64,000 bases of DNA from Alteribacillus persepolensis (GCF_900099605.1 NZ_FNDK01000014.1:19264-83263); one strand, 5' to 3'. Counted from the first letter of the stretch, positions 53,238 to 63,489 are shown. Numbers and translations are program-made. Notes: generated from the letters alone by a model not told the origin.

Positions 53238-54008
53238 TCATCGCTGAATGTATTTAGTTAGGGCAGAAAACAGTTCTGCATTAGCTCCTGCAACATACAA
53301 TCCTTTGTCTTCTTCCTTCACCATTGTTTTCCCTCCTGCTTCGTTTAGAAGCAGCAGACCAGCTTCCACATCCCATACTTTTAATTTTAACTCCCAGTAA
53401 CCATCAAGTCTTCCACAAGCTACTTGAGCTAAGTCCAGTGCAGCACTTCCTAGCCGGCGAAGACCTCCTATTTGAGGCACTAATTGATTGACGTGTGAAA
53501 GGTTATTATCTGTATCATTACCTTTATCATATGGAAATCCTGTTCCTAAAACCGCTTTTTCTAAACGAGATGTTTCGGACACATGAATGGAGCGCCCATT
53601 TAAAAAAGCACCTTTCCCTTTTACCGCCTCATATGTTTCACTTAACTTCGGCGCATGAATAATACCAGCTACTGTTTCACCTTGGCAGCGGATACCGATT
53701 GATATGCAAAAGAAGGGCAGCCCTTTCGCATAATTCACTGTTCCATCAATGGGATCTATGACCCATTCATATTCAGAAGATCCTTCATAGAAACCACTTT
53801 CTTCTGTTCGCATAACGTGACCGGGAAAATGCGTTTGAATCTTGTCCATTAAAAATTGTTCTGTCCAAACATCCATCTCTGTGACTAAATCAATCGCAGA
53901 CGATTTGCTGTCCATTTTCATTGGACTTTCCAATCTTTCTAATTGCTTCTCGCCTGCCTCATGCGCCCATTCTTTTGCTGCACGAAGCATATGCATCCAT
54001 TCTTCCAT
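53238..54008 (-). CDS. Inositol monophosphatase family protein
   Basis: A 256-residue Mg2+-dependent phosphatase. Metal-binding motifs are complete: Glu in MRTEESGFYEG near residue 68, DPIDGTVNYAKGLPFF near 85 and KVWDVEAGLLLLNEAGG near 210. Substrate could be myo-inositol phosphate, fructose bisphosphate, PAP or NADP; similar Bacillus genes (YktC) are usually called inositol phosphatase. The gene is divergent from the DedA gene, with overlapping promoter regions of about 145 bp. Confidence 0.93.
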   Translation of the reverse strand: MEEWMHMLRAAKEWAHEAGEKQLERLESPMKMDSKSSAIDLVTEMDVWTEQFLMDKIQTHFPGHVMRTEESGFYEGSSEYEWVIDPIDGTVNYAKGLPFFCISIGIRCQGETVAGIIHAPKLSETYEAVKGKGAFLNGRSIHVSETSRLEKAVLGTGFPYDKGNDTDNNLSHVNQLVPQIGGLRRLGSAALDLAQVACGRLDGYWELKLKVWDVEAGLLLLNEAGGKTMVKEEDKGLYVAGANAELFSALTKYIQR

Positions 54009-54154
54009 TTCGCCACACCCTTTCTCGTCATTTCTATCATATCGAATCTTAGTACTCTGCTCAAAATATTGTATAAAGATATTTTATTTTGTCTAATTAT
54101 GATAAATTGTTAATAATACACGCAAGCTATGCTCATAACAGAAGGAGTTTACAT

Positions 54155-54739
54155 ATGTTGACATTTTTGTTAGAGACTCTTGAACAACTTGGACTTGTTG
54201 GTTTGTTTTTAGGAACCGCCATTGAGGCCATTTCCATTCCTTTTCCTGCTGCTATTGTTTTTTTAGTGTATGGTTACATCATGGATCCTTCTGGTATCGA
54301 CTGGGTGATGCTTAGTATCGGATCCGCTGCTGTTTATACCGCAGTCAGCTATATTCCTTACGGTTTATCACTTCGCTTTGATTATTTACTGCAGCGTCGC
54401 GTCAACCAAGCGAAATCCAAACGCATGCATACATTCATGCAAAAATACCGTGAATGGACCATTGCAGCAGGCAGGGTGCTTGGGATGGGCTATATTGTTT
54501 ATTTAGCTGCCTTTTACAAAATCACACCGTTTCGATACGGCTTTTTTACGTTCATTGGTGTCTTGCCGGTGGCTTTTCTTATGTTTTACTTAGGAAGCCT
54601 TGGCAACATAGAAGTTGTATACAACTGGTTTCAACGTGCTCAATCACTGATTATTGGTGTTATTGTCATCGGTGCAGGGATATACATTTTTTACCGATGG
54701 AGAACGAAAAAGAGATACCAGAGCCAGCAGCATTCTTAA
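54155..54739 (+). CDS. DedA family membrane protein
   Basis: A 194-residue DedA/SNARE-associated (VTT) protein with four or five helices. The motif GLVGLFLGTAIEAISIPFPA near residue 12 holds the conserved Glu and Pro. The second part has AAGRVLGMGYIVYLAAFYKI, with the family Arg and Gly. Some DedA proteins (UptA) move undecaprenyl phosphate across the membrane; others move phospholipids. ATG 54155 with GAAGGAG before it; the frame extends 22 codons upstream without a site. Confidence 0.88.
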   Translation: MLTFLLETLEQLGLVGLFLGTAIEAISIPFPAAIVFLVYGYIMDPSGIDWVMLSIGSAAVYTAVSYIPYGLSLRFDYLLQRRVNQAKSKRMHTFMQKYREWTIAAGRVLGMGYIVYLAAFYKITPFRYGFFTFIGVLPVAFLMFYLGSLGNIEVVYNWFQRAQSLIIGVIVIGAGIYIFYRWRTKKRYQSQQHS

Positions 54740-54751
54740 AAGTTGTTCATA

Positions 54752-55095
54752 AAAAAAGCGCAAGCTCCTTAAAAGAAAGAAATTCAGCTAAGGGCAAAGA
54801 ACTTTTATAAGGAACTTCTTTAAGTACTTCTACTAAGAACACACAGGTCCTGTGGCGGGTGTTGAAGTCACCACATCCTGTGGAAGCACGTCCTGTTGAC
54901 AACGCCGAACGGACTCCCATCCTCCGAGCCAGCGGGCAAGTTCTGGGGGCTCGTCTATGGAAAGGTGAATTTTCCTTTCCAATTTTTCTTTCCATGGACG
55001 GAGATTGAAGGAACCTCGAGCGAGCAGGTGCTTGCGCTGGACCATGAAAACGCCAAACTTTTATACTTTCTTACCTTGTAAGAAAAGGTACAAAC
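54752..55095. repeat. Dispersed intergenic repeat, long full-length copy
   Basis: Starts AAAAAAAGCGCAAGCTCC, contains ACTTCTACTAAGAACACACA and AAGTCACCACATCCTGTGG as in the 10.9 kb copy, and ends GTGCTTGCGCTGGACCATG with the usual tail. An extra segment of about 120 bp (54915-55030, with its own GGAAAGG...CCTTTCC pair) sits inside. No ORF is supported. Confidence 0.75.
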
Positions 55096-55171
55096 ACCCT
55101 AAAGAAGAGCCCAAGTAAATCGGTACCTAATGTGAATACTCTTCCTCTTTTTTAATCACACGTCATATTTT

Positions 55172-55651
55172 TTATTTATGATACGGCGTTCCTCGGTTAA
55201 TTTGAAAAGACCGGTAGATTTGTTCTAACAACATGACCCGCATCAGCTGATGAGGAAATGTCAGCGGGGAAAAGGACCATAAAAAATCAGCACGGTTTGC
55301 TACTTTCTCATCTAACCCCAACGATCCGCCAATAACAAACGCCATTTTACTTTTTCCGTGCAAGGCTAAATCTGCTACCTTCCCTGCCATTTTTTCCGAT
55401 GTTATCATTGTGCCTTTTGGTTCTAAAGCAATGACATACATATTACTTGCTAATTTGCTTAAAATACGCTCTCCCTCTTTTTGTTTAACAAGCTGTTTTT
55501 CCTTTTCACTCGCTCCATCCGGTGTTTTTTCGTCCGCCACTTCGATCACTTGTGTTTTTGCTAACGGCTGCAATCTCTTTTGATATTCCTCCACTGCTTG
55601 TTTCAAATACTTCTCTTTTAGCTTCCCAACTGCAATAATGGTAATATTCAC
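55172..55651 (-). CDS. rlmH: 23S rRNA (pseudouridine-1915-N3)-methyltransferase
   Basis: A 159-residue SPOUT methyltransferase that methylates pseudouridine 1915 in 23S rRNA. The SAM-binding trefoil knot is clear: ALEPKGTMITSEKMA, then FVIGGSLGLDE, and the conserved end LTFPHQLMRVMLLEQIYRSFQINRGTPYHK-type C-terminus. The GTG start at 55649-55651 matches the family N-terminus (NITIIAVGKLKEKYL). It lies downstream of htrA and a CxxH/CxxC gene, the usual Bacillus order at the end of the wal region. Confidence 0.97.
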   Translation of the reverse strand: MNITIIAVGKLKEKYLKQAVEEYQKRLQPLAKTQVIEVADEKTPDGASEKEKQLVKQKEGERILSKLASNMYVIALEPKGTMITSEKMAGKVADLALHGKSKMAFVIGGSLGLDEKVANRADFLWSFSPLTFPHQLMRVMLLEQIYRSFQINRGTPYHK

Positions 55652-55713
55652 AATCCACACCCTCTATATGTACTTATCCACAATTTTTATCCACATATTC
55701 ACAACCTTCACCA

Positions 55714-55869
55714 TCAACCTTCGACAATTTTATACACAGCCTGGTTATCACAAAATGAACAAGTTGTGGACAAGTCCGCCTCTATTTTTTCTATAACAGG
55801 CGGTTCTCCATTTTTTTCAACCGCATCATCTAATGCGCGGTCACTGTGGTCTTCACAAGCATATATCAT
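55714..55869 (-). CDS. CxxH/CxxC small protein (BA_5709 family)
   Basis: A 51-residue protein with the CxxH motif in YACEDHSD and CxxC in TCSFCDNQAVY, probably one zinc site. This family is nearly always next to rlmH in Bacillus, as here (62 bp). Function unknown. AGGAGGAAC before the ATG at 55867-55869 fixes the start; the longer open frame is not supported. Confidence 0.9.
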   Translation of the reverse strand: MIYACEDHSDRALDDAVEKNGEPPVIEKIEADLSTTCSFCDNQAVYKIVEG

Positions 55870-55971
55870 ATAAGTTCCTCCTAACCTATAGCTTTTCATC
55901 ATTCCTTTTATCCACATTTTAGCAATAATGATCCATTTTATCCAATAATGCTCTATGTATTAACATGTGTA

Positions 55972-56022
55972 CAAAGAAAAACGCAAGCACCTTGAAAGAG
56001 GGATATTCGGCTAAGGTCAAAG
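55972..56022. repeat. Dispersed repeat, left end only
   Basis: CAAAGAAAAACGCAAGCACC, then GATATTCGGCTAAGGTCAAAG, is the family's left end with small changes. No right end is found in the 370-bp gap. Confidence 0.65.
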
Positions 56023-56181
56023 GATTTCCTCTGCTGTGTTCGTCACGCAGCAGTCATCCCTTCCTGCAGAAAGTATATACTGTAGCAATTGAAACGAGCA
56101 TGTTACGTTTATACCTGAACGTAAGCTGCTCTTGTACTGGATATAAAACATCTTACTGCACCTTTTCTGTTCATCACGCAA

Positions 56182-56220
56182 AAAACCACCAAGAGAGCGG
56201 TAATAGCTCCCTTGGTGGTT
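56182..56220 (-). terminator. Rho-independent terminator of htrA
   Basis: AACCACCAAG (with GAGC) pairs with GCTC (with CTTGGTGGTT), and on the minus strand a run of T follows. It lies 20 bp past the htrA stop. Confidence 0.92.
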
Positions 56221-56240
56221 CGACATTCAACACGTATCCG

Positions 56241-57476
56241 TTAAAAATCTCTTTGAGCAGATAATGTCAGCTCTGTCGTTTGCTGTTCTCCATCTCTGTA
56301 AAAGGACACTTCCACCGTGTCACCAATTTCTACATCTCTATAGAGATAGGTGCGTAAATCATGCCCGTTACTAATATCTTGTCCGTCAACTGCTGTAATT
56401 ACGTCATATTGCTGCAAACCTGCTTCTTGCGCCGGAGTGCCTTGAGCTACATTTGTAACAAACACTCCGCTGTCGACATCAGGTGGTAAATGTAACGTTT
56501 CCTGCCAATGATAACTTGGTATTTCGGACAAAGAACGAATACCAATTCCCATTTGCGGCCGTTCTACTTCTCCTTTTGTCTCAAGATCTTCTACTACTGG
56601 AACAGCCACTTCCGATGGAATAGCAAAACCAATTCCTTCTACAGATGACTGCGCAATCTTCATGGAGTTAATACCAATTAACTGGCCTTTTATGTTAACA
56701 AGAGCTCCTCCGCTGTTCCCTGGATTAATAGCGGCGTCTGTCTGCAACACTTCTGCGTTCCAATCAGGCCGGCCATCTCCTGTTAAATCCACTGGAATGC
56801 TGCGTTCAGTTGCACTAATAATCCCTTGTGTAACAGTGCCGGACAAATTAGCTCCAAGCGGATTCCCAATCGCAATAACAGGTTCGCCAACGTTAACATT
56901 TTCTGAATTTCCAAATTCAGCAACAGTGTCTACACCTTCTGCACTAATTCGCAATACCGCCAAGTCCGTTAAAACATCAGAACCAACAAGCTCCGCTTCT
57001 ACTCGTCGTTCATCGGAAAGACTTACTTCTACTTGACTGGCACCCTCAATAACATGGTGATTGGTGACAACAAAAGCCGAGTCGCCTTCTACTTTATAAA
57101 TAACACCCGAACCAGTACCTTGGTTTTGTGTTCCTTGCTCGTCTTGCCAAAACTCTGAACGCTGCAAGTTAAAAACACCGACGACTGCATCAGAAACATT
57201 ATTTACCGCGTCTGTAATATCAGAATTAACATTTACACTTACATTCTGTTCGCCGGCAAACAGCTCATCGTTCTGCACAGTTTCTTCTTCTGCATTGTTT
57301 TCTTCTTGTCCACCAGCAGAACTGCTAAACCATCCATTTCCTGACAAAAACGGCATGGCCACCATGACAAGTACTGCACCAATAACAGCTCCAACAAAAC
57401 CTGCTAATCCCGTGTTTCTACGACGCTTTCTTGATCGATTGTTTTCATTTTCCATATGATCATTATAATAGCCCAT
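56241..57476 (-). CDS. htrC: HtrA-like membrane-anchored serine protease
   Basis: A 411-residue S1C protease of the Bacillus YyxA/HtrC type. A basic cytosolic start is followed by one transmembrane helix (about 24-45), an acid-rich linker and the trypsin-like domain with His in TNHHVIEG, Asp in TDLAVLRI and Ser in NPGNSGGALVN. A C-terminal PDZ domain (about 300-400) binds substrates. It handles misfolded exported proteins. ATG 57476 is preferred over GTG 57488 because of spacing to GGAAGGTG. It ends the wal region but lies 282 bp from walJ, so it may have its own promoter. Confidence 0.94.
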   Translation of the reverse strand: MGYYNDHMENENNRSRKRRRNTGLAGFVGAVIGAVLVMVAMPFLSGNGWFSSSAGGQEENNAEEETVQNDELFAGEQNVSVNVNSDITDAVNNVSDAVVGVFNLQRSEFWQDEQGTQNQGTGSGVIYKVEGDSAFVVTNHHVIEGASQVEVSLSDERRVEAELVGSDVLTDLAVLRISAEGVDTVAEFGNSENVNVGEPVIAIGNPLGANLSGTVTQGIISATERSIPVDLTGDGRPDWNAEVLQTDAAINPGNSGGALVNIKGQLIGINSMKIAQSSVEGIGFAIPSEVAVPVVEDLETKGEVERPQMGIGIRSLSEIPSYHWQETLHLPPDVDSGVFVTNVAQGTPAQEAGLQQYDVITAVDGQDISNGHDLRTYLYRDVEIGDTVEVSFYRDGEQQTTELTLSAQRDF

Positions 57477-57758
57477 AACCTTCGACACCTTCCTGTTTAT
57501 AAAAGTTCTCGCTCTTTGTACAAACTTCTTTCGCCAGATGGCGGCGTTATGTCATGGTTTTTCAGCACTGTATCTTTCCTTAACTGCTAGGTATATTTCC
57601 CCAAATGAAAACAATTTACGCATGATTATGGTTGTAACCTTATTTTATTGAAAAGCAAATCGTATCGTCCAGATACAAGGCAGATTTTGTTATTTTTACA
57701 ACATTTCTCATATGTTTTTCCCTGTTGCATCTCCCGTTAAACCTGTCACTTCCACTTT

Positions 57759-58553
57759 TTAAACCGTTGTTAGGGATGTTGCTTTGCCCGGATCGGTATC
57801 ATATAAATGAAAATCATATTCCACACCGCAGTCACGTTCTCTTAAAATCTGTGTCACAGTCATACGCGCTAAATCTTTCATGTTGTTGTCTTGACTTAAA
57901 TGGGCTAAATACACACGTTTTGTTTTCTCTCCAACAACTTCTGCCAATGCTGACGCAGCATCTTCATTAGATACGTGGCCGGTGTCTCCTAATATCCTGC
58001 GTTTTACGTTCCAGGGATAGCGGCCCATGCGGAGCATATTCATGTCATGATTAGACTCGAAGATAAACATATCAGAGTTTTGTATTAATCCTTTTGTGTT
58101 CTCACTCACATACCCCATGTCTGTCGCTAGTGCCAGCTTTTTTCCGTTATGATGAAACACAAAAAACATAGGATCAGCCGCATCGTGTGAAACCGCAAAT
58201 GGTTCCACATCAAGATCTGCAAATGTTTGCACGCTTCCGCGCTCCAATGCATATTTTTGTTCAGCTGGTATTGCTCCAATACTCTTTTCCATCGCCCCCC
58301 ACGTCTTTTCATTTGCATAAATCGGCAAGCCGTATTTTCTAGCTAACACTCCAACACCTTTTATATGGTCACTGTGTTCATGGGTCACTAAAATGCCGTC
58401 TAACTGTTTTGGATCCCTATTAATTTGTTCAAATAACCCTTGTATCTTTTTCCCACTCAGACCAGCATCTACCAGCAGTCTTTGTTTCTCTGTTTCCACA
58501 TATAATGCATTTCCTGTACTGCCGCTTGCAAGTACACTAAATGATAAAGCCAT
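57759..58553 (-). CDS. walJ: Metallo-beta-lactamase fold exonuclease WalJ (YycJ)
   Basis: A 264-residue MBL-fold nuclease. Metal ligands: [12 protein letters not shown] near residue 58 (His-x-His-x-Asp-His), LATDMG near 141 and AHLSQDN near 223, with SNHD near 168. WalJ/YycJ proteins have 5'-to-3' exonuclease activity and are linked to DNA repair and replication-linked wall control. It is the fifth gene of the wal operon, 31 bp after yycI. Confidence 0.95.
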   Translation of the reverse strand: MALSFSVLASGSTGNALYVETEKQRLLVDAGLSGKKIQGLFEQINRDPKQLDGILVTHEHSDHIKGVGVLARKYGLPIYANEKTWGAMEKSIGAIPAEQKYALERGSVQTFADLDVEPFAVSHDAADPMFFVFHHNGKKLALATDMGYVSENTKGLIQNSDMFIFESNHDMNMLRMGRYPWNVKRRILGDTGHVSNEDAASALAEVVGEKTKRVYLAHLSQDNNMKDLARMTVTQILRERDCGVEYDFHLYDTDPGKATSLTTV

Positions 58554-58584
58554 ATCCGTCTCTCACTCCATGTATCTCTCGTGT

Positions 58585-59421
58585 TTAATTATTCTCAGCT
58601 TCCCCTGTGCCGGTGTCTGTTTTCTCTTCACTAGAATTATCATTTGATTCCTCATCCATATCTTGAATCGATCCATCAATGGCATGAATCAAATACGTTT
58701 TCTCTTCGTTTATTTCTATTCGATACATCGGGGCAAAGACCTGGTCTTCTCCCTCCGAGCTAAACAGGCTGTGGTAGCCTAGGTTCACTTTGCTTACATA
58801 ATCATTAAACGACAGGATATTTTCTCTTAACAGCACGTCAATGGCTCTGTAAGGGGGGAGCATATCTTTTGCTTTCCCTTCTTCATCAAATATTAAATAG
58901 CTCTGCACATAACTTTCTATCTCATTGTCTTCATTAAAAAACAAGACGAGCTGGTCATCTCCATACGTATACACTGTTTGTTCTTCATACATTTGATTGA
59001 AAAACATTTGACGGTCATTGCTGTTCCATCTATCATACGTATATTCCTCGGCATTCCACACATATTCGTTCATAAATTGGGTAACGTCTTCTGTGACATC
59101 AGATGAAACTTCAAAAGGTTCTTCTAGTTTCACCTCAATAAACTTATCGCTGATGGCATGGACGTTCTCCTCACCTACTTTGTCAGTCACTTCTTCTTGT
59201 ATATCAACAGACTTTCCAACAATGTGACTAATCTCACTTCTTTCATCTGGAAGATTCTCCGTCACTTGCACATTCATATTTGCTAATCTTTCCCGGACAG
59301 TTGCCTGTGCTCTCACATTCAGCTCACTCGCGTTCTTTTTTTCAATAAGTTGATAAAGCAAAAATGCATTAAGAAGGAGGAATGCTACAATGAAGATCAT
59401 TTTTGTTCTACTCCAATCCAT
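58585..59421 (-). CDS. walI: WalK regulator YycI (WalI)
   Basis: A 278-residue protein with one N-terminal transmembrane helix (about 7-27) and a large outer domain. YycI and YycH bind WalK in the membrane and adjust its activity. The outer domain has YycI/YycH-type features (FNEYVWNAEEYTYDRW). The tail is rich in Glu and Asp. ATG 59421 with GAGGAGGGGG before it; it overlaps yycH by 14 bp. Confidence 0.92.
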   Translation of the reverse strand: MDWSRTKMIFIVAFLLLNAFLLYQLIEKKNASELNVRAQATVRERLANMNVQVTENLPDERSEISHIVGKSVDIQEEVTDKVGEENVHAISDKFIEVKLEEPFEVSSDVTEDVTQFMNEYVWNAEEYTYDRWNSNDRQMFFNQMYEEQTVYTYGDDQLVLFFNEDNEIESYVQSYLIFDEEGKAKDMLPPYRAIDVLLRENILSFNDYVSKVNLGYHSLFSSEGEDQVFAPMYRIEINEEKTYLIHAIDGSIQDMDEESNDNSSEEKTDTGTGEAENN

Positions 59422-60742
59422 TTTCCCCCTCCTCTTCTGCTTCCTCCGGGTCAATTGGGTACCACGCATCGTCGTATTTCACATACCAGCTTGGCTCTAG
59501 ACGGACAACCACATTATCAGTTTTCTCCATTTTGTAACCAACTCGTATGTTCTCAATAGACTCGGGATCAAATTGCTGTTCGGCAAATGCAATCACTTGC
59601 TCCCCTCGGGCAAGTTCCATGGATCCCCTAGCATTAATGGGACTGCCATCCAAATTAAATAATGGCCGTGAAAATTGAGAGACTTGTCCACCTGCTCTTG
59701 TAACATTAATGGAAGCCAAGTCTCTGCCCCTTGACTCAAACACAGGCAAACCAGCTACAATCATACGATAAGAGACATTCTCCTCTTGATTGCTGTATCC
59801 CCAATCATATAAATGATACGTATCTGTCCATCCGCCGCGAGAATTGATAAAGTCAAAGCCTGTTTCTACAACGTGCTGCTGAGACTCCTGAACATTTTCA
59901 CTGTACACAGGGTTGATATATTGAAGATAGTGACCGTTATCTTCTAATGTCATCATCCGGTTTCCGTCCGTAAATGAGGCTTCTCGATTATCTTGATGAT
60001 ATTGTTTAACGTAATCTGTATCATTAAATAACAAACGCAAAAATACATTATAATTCATTTCTGAAAACGTATCTGAAAGAGTAGTGTACGTTACAGATTC
60101 TTCGGGTAAATAAATGAACTCCGTTAGAGACGAATTATTTTGTATTTCATACGAAAACACTGATGGATATTGGTCAATGCCTTCCAAGTATATATCCCTG
60201 AAATCGGACATGCTAAAATTTGTTTCTCCTTCTAGAATAATCTGTTCCCCATATGACACAAGCCTCACTACCAAGTTTTCGCTTTCGCCGCCGTTATCTA
60301 CCAGTAAAATCCGGTCGACCATATCAATCGACAAATAAGGGATGTCATCTTCAATATTTAATACACTATTAACCACATCACCAGGAATGGCCGTTGGGTA
60401 AATAACTTCTGCTATTCGCTGCCCCTCATACATGTCATCTGCTTCCACGTTTTGATGCAGTGTAATATTTTCCACTCGGGCATCCAAAAAATCGTTATAA
60501 AATCTAGCAAATAGATTCTCATGTCCATCCAGGCTTACTTGATGGAGTCCATCGTGAAAAATAAGCTGCTCCGGCCAAATGACATCATTTAAAGCCAGCT
60601 CTTCTCCTGATGTTTCACTCGGCACATATCCCGACTCGTCTAAATAATCCAGGTTGGGCTGAAACGTCCAGAGTTGATATGTTAGTACAGCACTTGTCGC
60701 AATCAATATCGTTAATGTCCAGGATTTCACACGCTCAATCAT
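59408..60742 (-). CDS. walH: WalK regulator YycH (WalH)
   Basis: A 444-residue protein with an N-terminal transmembrane helix (about 8-26) and an extracellular three-domain region as in YycH. Together with YycI it controls WalK. Sequence marks include SDFRDIYLEGIDQYPSVF and GWTDTYHLYDW. ATG overlaps the walK stop by 4 bp. The C-terminus is acidic. Confidence 0.92.
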   Translation of the reverse strand: MIERVKSWTLTILIATSAVLTYQLWTFQPNLDYLDESGYVPSETSGEELALNDVIWPEQLIFHDGLHQVSLDGHENLFARFYNDFLDARVENITLHQNVEADDMYEGQRIAEVIYPTAIPGDVVNSVLNIEDDIPYLSIDMVDRILLVDNGGESENLVVRLVSYGEQIILEGETNFSMSDFRDIYLEGIDQYPSVFSYEIQNNSSLTEFIYLPEESVTYTTLSDTFSEMNYNVFLRLLFNDTDYVKQYHQDNREASFTDGNRMMTLEDNGHYLQYINPVYSENVQESQQHVVETGFDFINSRGGWTDTYHLYDWGYSNQEENVSYRMIVAGLPVFESRGRDLASINVTRAGGQVSQFSRPLFNLDGSPINARGSMELARGEQVIAFAEQQFDPESIENIRVGYKMEKTDNVVVRLEPSWYVKYDDAWYPIDPEEAEEEGENGLE

Positions 60743-62565
60743 TCATTAACACCCGCTTTTTCATTCACGGTATAAGGAAGTGTCACAGAAATCGTTGTTC
60801 CTTTTTTCCATTCACTGTCAACTGTAATATCTCCACCATGAGCCTGTACCAACTCTTTAGCAATCGCTAAGCCCAGTCCAGATCCGCCAAGATTCCGTGC
60901 TCTTGCTTTATCTACTCGGTAAAAACGATCAAAAATCTTCTCTTGACTTTCTTTTGGTATCCCTACACCTTGGTCGGTTATTTCTATATCAACAACCTGT
61001 GAACGCGTAAACATTTGTACCGAAATGATACCGCCATCAGGCGAGTACTTAACGGCATTTGAAACAATGTTATCAAACACTTGTGTCATCTTATCCTTAT
61101 CCATCGAAACATACACCGCATGCTCTGGAATATTTTTAACAAAGTCAATGTTTCGATCTTTCGTCAACATTTCAAATCTCTCTGCAATGTGACGCAAGTG
61201 TGCACTAATATCGACAAACTCAAAGGTTAATTGTAAGTCATCACTATCCATTTTTGATAACTGCAGCAAATCATTCACAAGCCGGATCATACGTTCCGTT
61301 TCATTTTGTGTAACCGATAAGAAACGCGGACCTAATTGTTCATCTGACAATGCCCCATCTTCTAACGCTTCTAAATAACTGCGCATAGTTGTAAGTGGCG
61401 TTCGCAGTTCATGAGAAACATTCGCTACAAATTCACGGCGCTCCCGTTCTATTTTTTCTTGTTCTGTCACGTCATGCAATACAGTAATCAAGCCATTTAC
61501 AGGACCATCTTCATTGCGAATGACAGAAAAATTAGCTTCAATCAAAAATTCATGGTTATCATCACTAACGTCTAGCAGGATTGCTTCATCGTAGTCATAT
61601 AAATCACTCGGTGAAAGAGTTTCCGATAAGCGGAGCACTTCAGGAAGAGAGCTGCCAAGTACAAGATGAGAATCGACGCGCAGCAACTGTTCTGCTCGTT
61701 TATTCATTAAAATTATTCGTCCTAATTCATCTGTAGCAATCACTCCATCCGTCATATGCGTTAAGACAGAGCTTAATTTTTTGCGCTCTCCTTCTGTGTT
61801 GGCATGAGCATCTTTTAGATTCAATGTTAATGCATTAAACGACTCAGCTAACTGGCCAATTTCATCTTGGCCGTATACACGCACACGTCTGGAAAAATCT
61901 CCTTCTCCCATCACTTTAGCTTGTTTTTGCATGTCAACAATAGGTCTGGTAATCGTTTGTGATACCAGAACTCCCAGCACTGCAGTAATTACAAGCGCAA
62001 TGACAGTACTTGTCACAAATATGCTATTAATTTCTTCCATCTCTTGATAAATATTTTCCATGGACGCTTCAATATAAATAGCTCCAATAACTTCTCCGTC
62101 CGCATCCACGGGTTGAGCAATAACCTGTATGCGATCTCCCGTTTCAAGATCTCTCAACATGGGACTATCTTCTTGTCCTAATAACGCTCGCTCTACACGG
62201 ACATTGGTACTTTGCTGGCCAACAATATCCTGATTGCCCCAATCAGATGTGCCAAGTACTTCTCTATTTGGGCCAATAACTTGAACTTCTGAGTCTTCTA
62301 TCGAGAAAAATTCCTGCAGAAGGTCCTGAATATCATCTTCAAGCGGCTCTTCTTCACTGTCACGATCCCGTGTCATTTCCTGTCTTACGTTGTACTCCAG
62401 CAAATCTGCTCGTTCCTTCAACATATCAAAATGATTATCTTCCAGCTGTGTTTCCAGCTCTCTCGTAAAAATCACACCAATTACTTGGATAGCTATAAAA
62501 ATCAGCAGCATAAAAATAAAAATCATTTTGACATGAATCGATTTAAAAAAATCGATTATCTTCAT
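60739..62565 (-). CDS. walK: Sensor histidine kinase WalK
   Basis: A 608-residue essential kinase for cell-wall control. Layout: transmembrane helix (about 12-30), outer Cache-like domain (31-180), second helix (185-205), HAMP (205-258), PAS (265-370), HisKA with phospho-acceptor His in NVSHELRTPL (near 388), and HATPase_c with N-box DNIVSNAVKYSPDGG (near 500), G1 DQGVGIP and G2 GGSGLGLAIAKE. It phosphorylates WalR. Stop of walR and start are 2 bp apart. Confidence 0.97.
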   Translation of the reverse strand: MKIIDFFKSIHVKMIFIFMLLIFIAIQVIGVIFTRELETQLEDNHFDMLKERADLLEYNVRQEMTRDRDSEEEPLEDDIQDLLQEFFSIEDSEVQVIGPNREVLGTSDWGNQDIVGQQSTNVRVERALLGQEDSPMLRDLETGDRIQVIAQPVDADGEVIGAIYIEASMENIYQEMEEINSIFVTSTVIALVITAVLGVLVSQTITRPIVDMQKQAKVMGEGDFSRRVRVYGQDEIGQLAESFNALTLNLKDAHANTEGERKKLSSVLTHMTDGVIATDELGRIILMNKRAEQLLRVDSHLVLGSSLPEVLRLSETLSPSDLYDYDEAILLDVSDDNHEFLIEANFSVIRNEDGPVNGLITVLHDVTEQEKIERERREFVANVSHELRTPLTTMRSYLEALEDGALSDEQLGPRFLSVTQNETERMIRLVNDLLQLSKMDSDDLQLTFEFVDISAHLRHIAERFEMLTKDRNIDFVKNIPEHAVYVSMDKDKMTQVFDNIVSNAVKYSPDGGIISVQMFTRSQVVDIEITDQGVGIPKESQEKIFDRFYRVDKARARNLGGSGLGLAIAKELVQAHGGDITVDSEWKKGTTISVTLPYTVNEKAGVNE

Positions 62566-62567
62566 TC

Positions 62568-63275
62568 TTACTTCTCCTGTTCAGGATGTTTTAAGTAATA
62601 ACCGACCCCTCGTCTTGTCACAATCCACATTGGATAGCTTGGATTGTCCTCTACTTTTTCCCGGAGTCTTCTCACTGTCACGTCTACTGTTCTTACATCC
62701 CCAAAATAATCATAGCCCCAAACAGCTTGAAGTAAATGTTCCCTTGTCATCACTTGTCCAATGTGACGAGCTAAATAATGTATGAGTTCAAATTCGCGAT
62801 GAGTCAAATCAACGGGCTGTCCCCTTTTGGAGACAAGATATGCATCAGGATCTATCGTTAAATCACCGACTTCAATTTTCTTTTGTTTCGATGCGTGGTC
62901 ATCAGGAATAGACTGAAGTCTTCTTAAATTTGCTTTTACGCGTGCAATGAGCTCTCTCGTACTAAACGGCTTCGTGACGTAGTCATCGGCCCCTAATTCC
63001 AGACCGAGTACTTTATCAATTTCAGCATCTTTTGCTGTTAACATGATAATAGGCATATCATAGTTCTTTCGTATTTCACGGCATACTTCCATGCCATCTT
63101 TATGCGGAAGCATAATGTCTAATAAAACAATATCAGGCTGAAACGCATGAACCTTTTCCAACGCTTCGTTGCCGTCATACGCGACATCTACCTGGAACCC
63201 TTCTTTTTTTAGATTGAAATCTAATATATCAGCAATTGGTTGTTCATCGTCTACCACTAAAATTTTTTCATCCAT
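62568..63275 (-). CDS. walR: Response regulator WalR
   Basis: A 235-residue OmpR-family regulator. Receiver domain (1-120) has acidic pair DDEQ near 9, phospho-Asp in VLLDIML near 53 and Lys in [10 protein letters not shown] near 102. The winged-helix domain (130-232) ends with [13 protein letters not shown] and TRRGVGYYL. It governs autolysin and wall genes and is essential in Bacillus. GGAGCGG precedes ATG 63275; the open frame runs 23 codons further without support. First gene of walRKHIJ, downstream of tRNA genes. Confidence 0.98.
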   Translation of the reverse strand: MDEKILVVDDEQPIADILDFNLKKEGFQVDVAYDGNEALEKVHAFQPDIVLLDIMLPHKDGMEVCREIRKNYDMPIIMLTAKDAEIDKVLGLELGADDYVTKPFSTRELIARVKANLRRLQSIPDDHASKQKKIEVGDLTIDPDAYLVSKRGQPVDLTHREFELIHYLARHIGQVMTREHLLQAVWGYDYFGDVRTVDVTVRRLREKVEDNPSYPMWIVTRRGVGYYLKHPEQEK

Positions 63276-63489
63276 TCCATAACCGCTCCATTTCTTTAGA
63301 GAATAAGTTGCTGGGATGAATTTGCTCACTATGTTTATTTTCATCTACGGATGCTCCGTGTATGTGTACAACCAGCAACAACGCACAGGATGAACCTATC
63401 CGTTCATTTCCGTTTTTCACGTTGTTTAAACCTCTTCTTATTGTAACATAGGCTGCTACAGACAGGTGATTACATATCATTTTCATTAT

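Noticed and set aside
58585..63275. Frameshift in the wal operon because of gene overlaps
   Set aside because: The overlaps (14 bp and 4 bp) are normal translational coupling. Each protein has full family length and intact ends.
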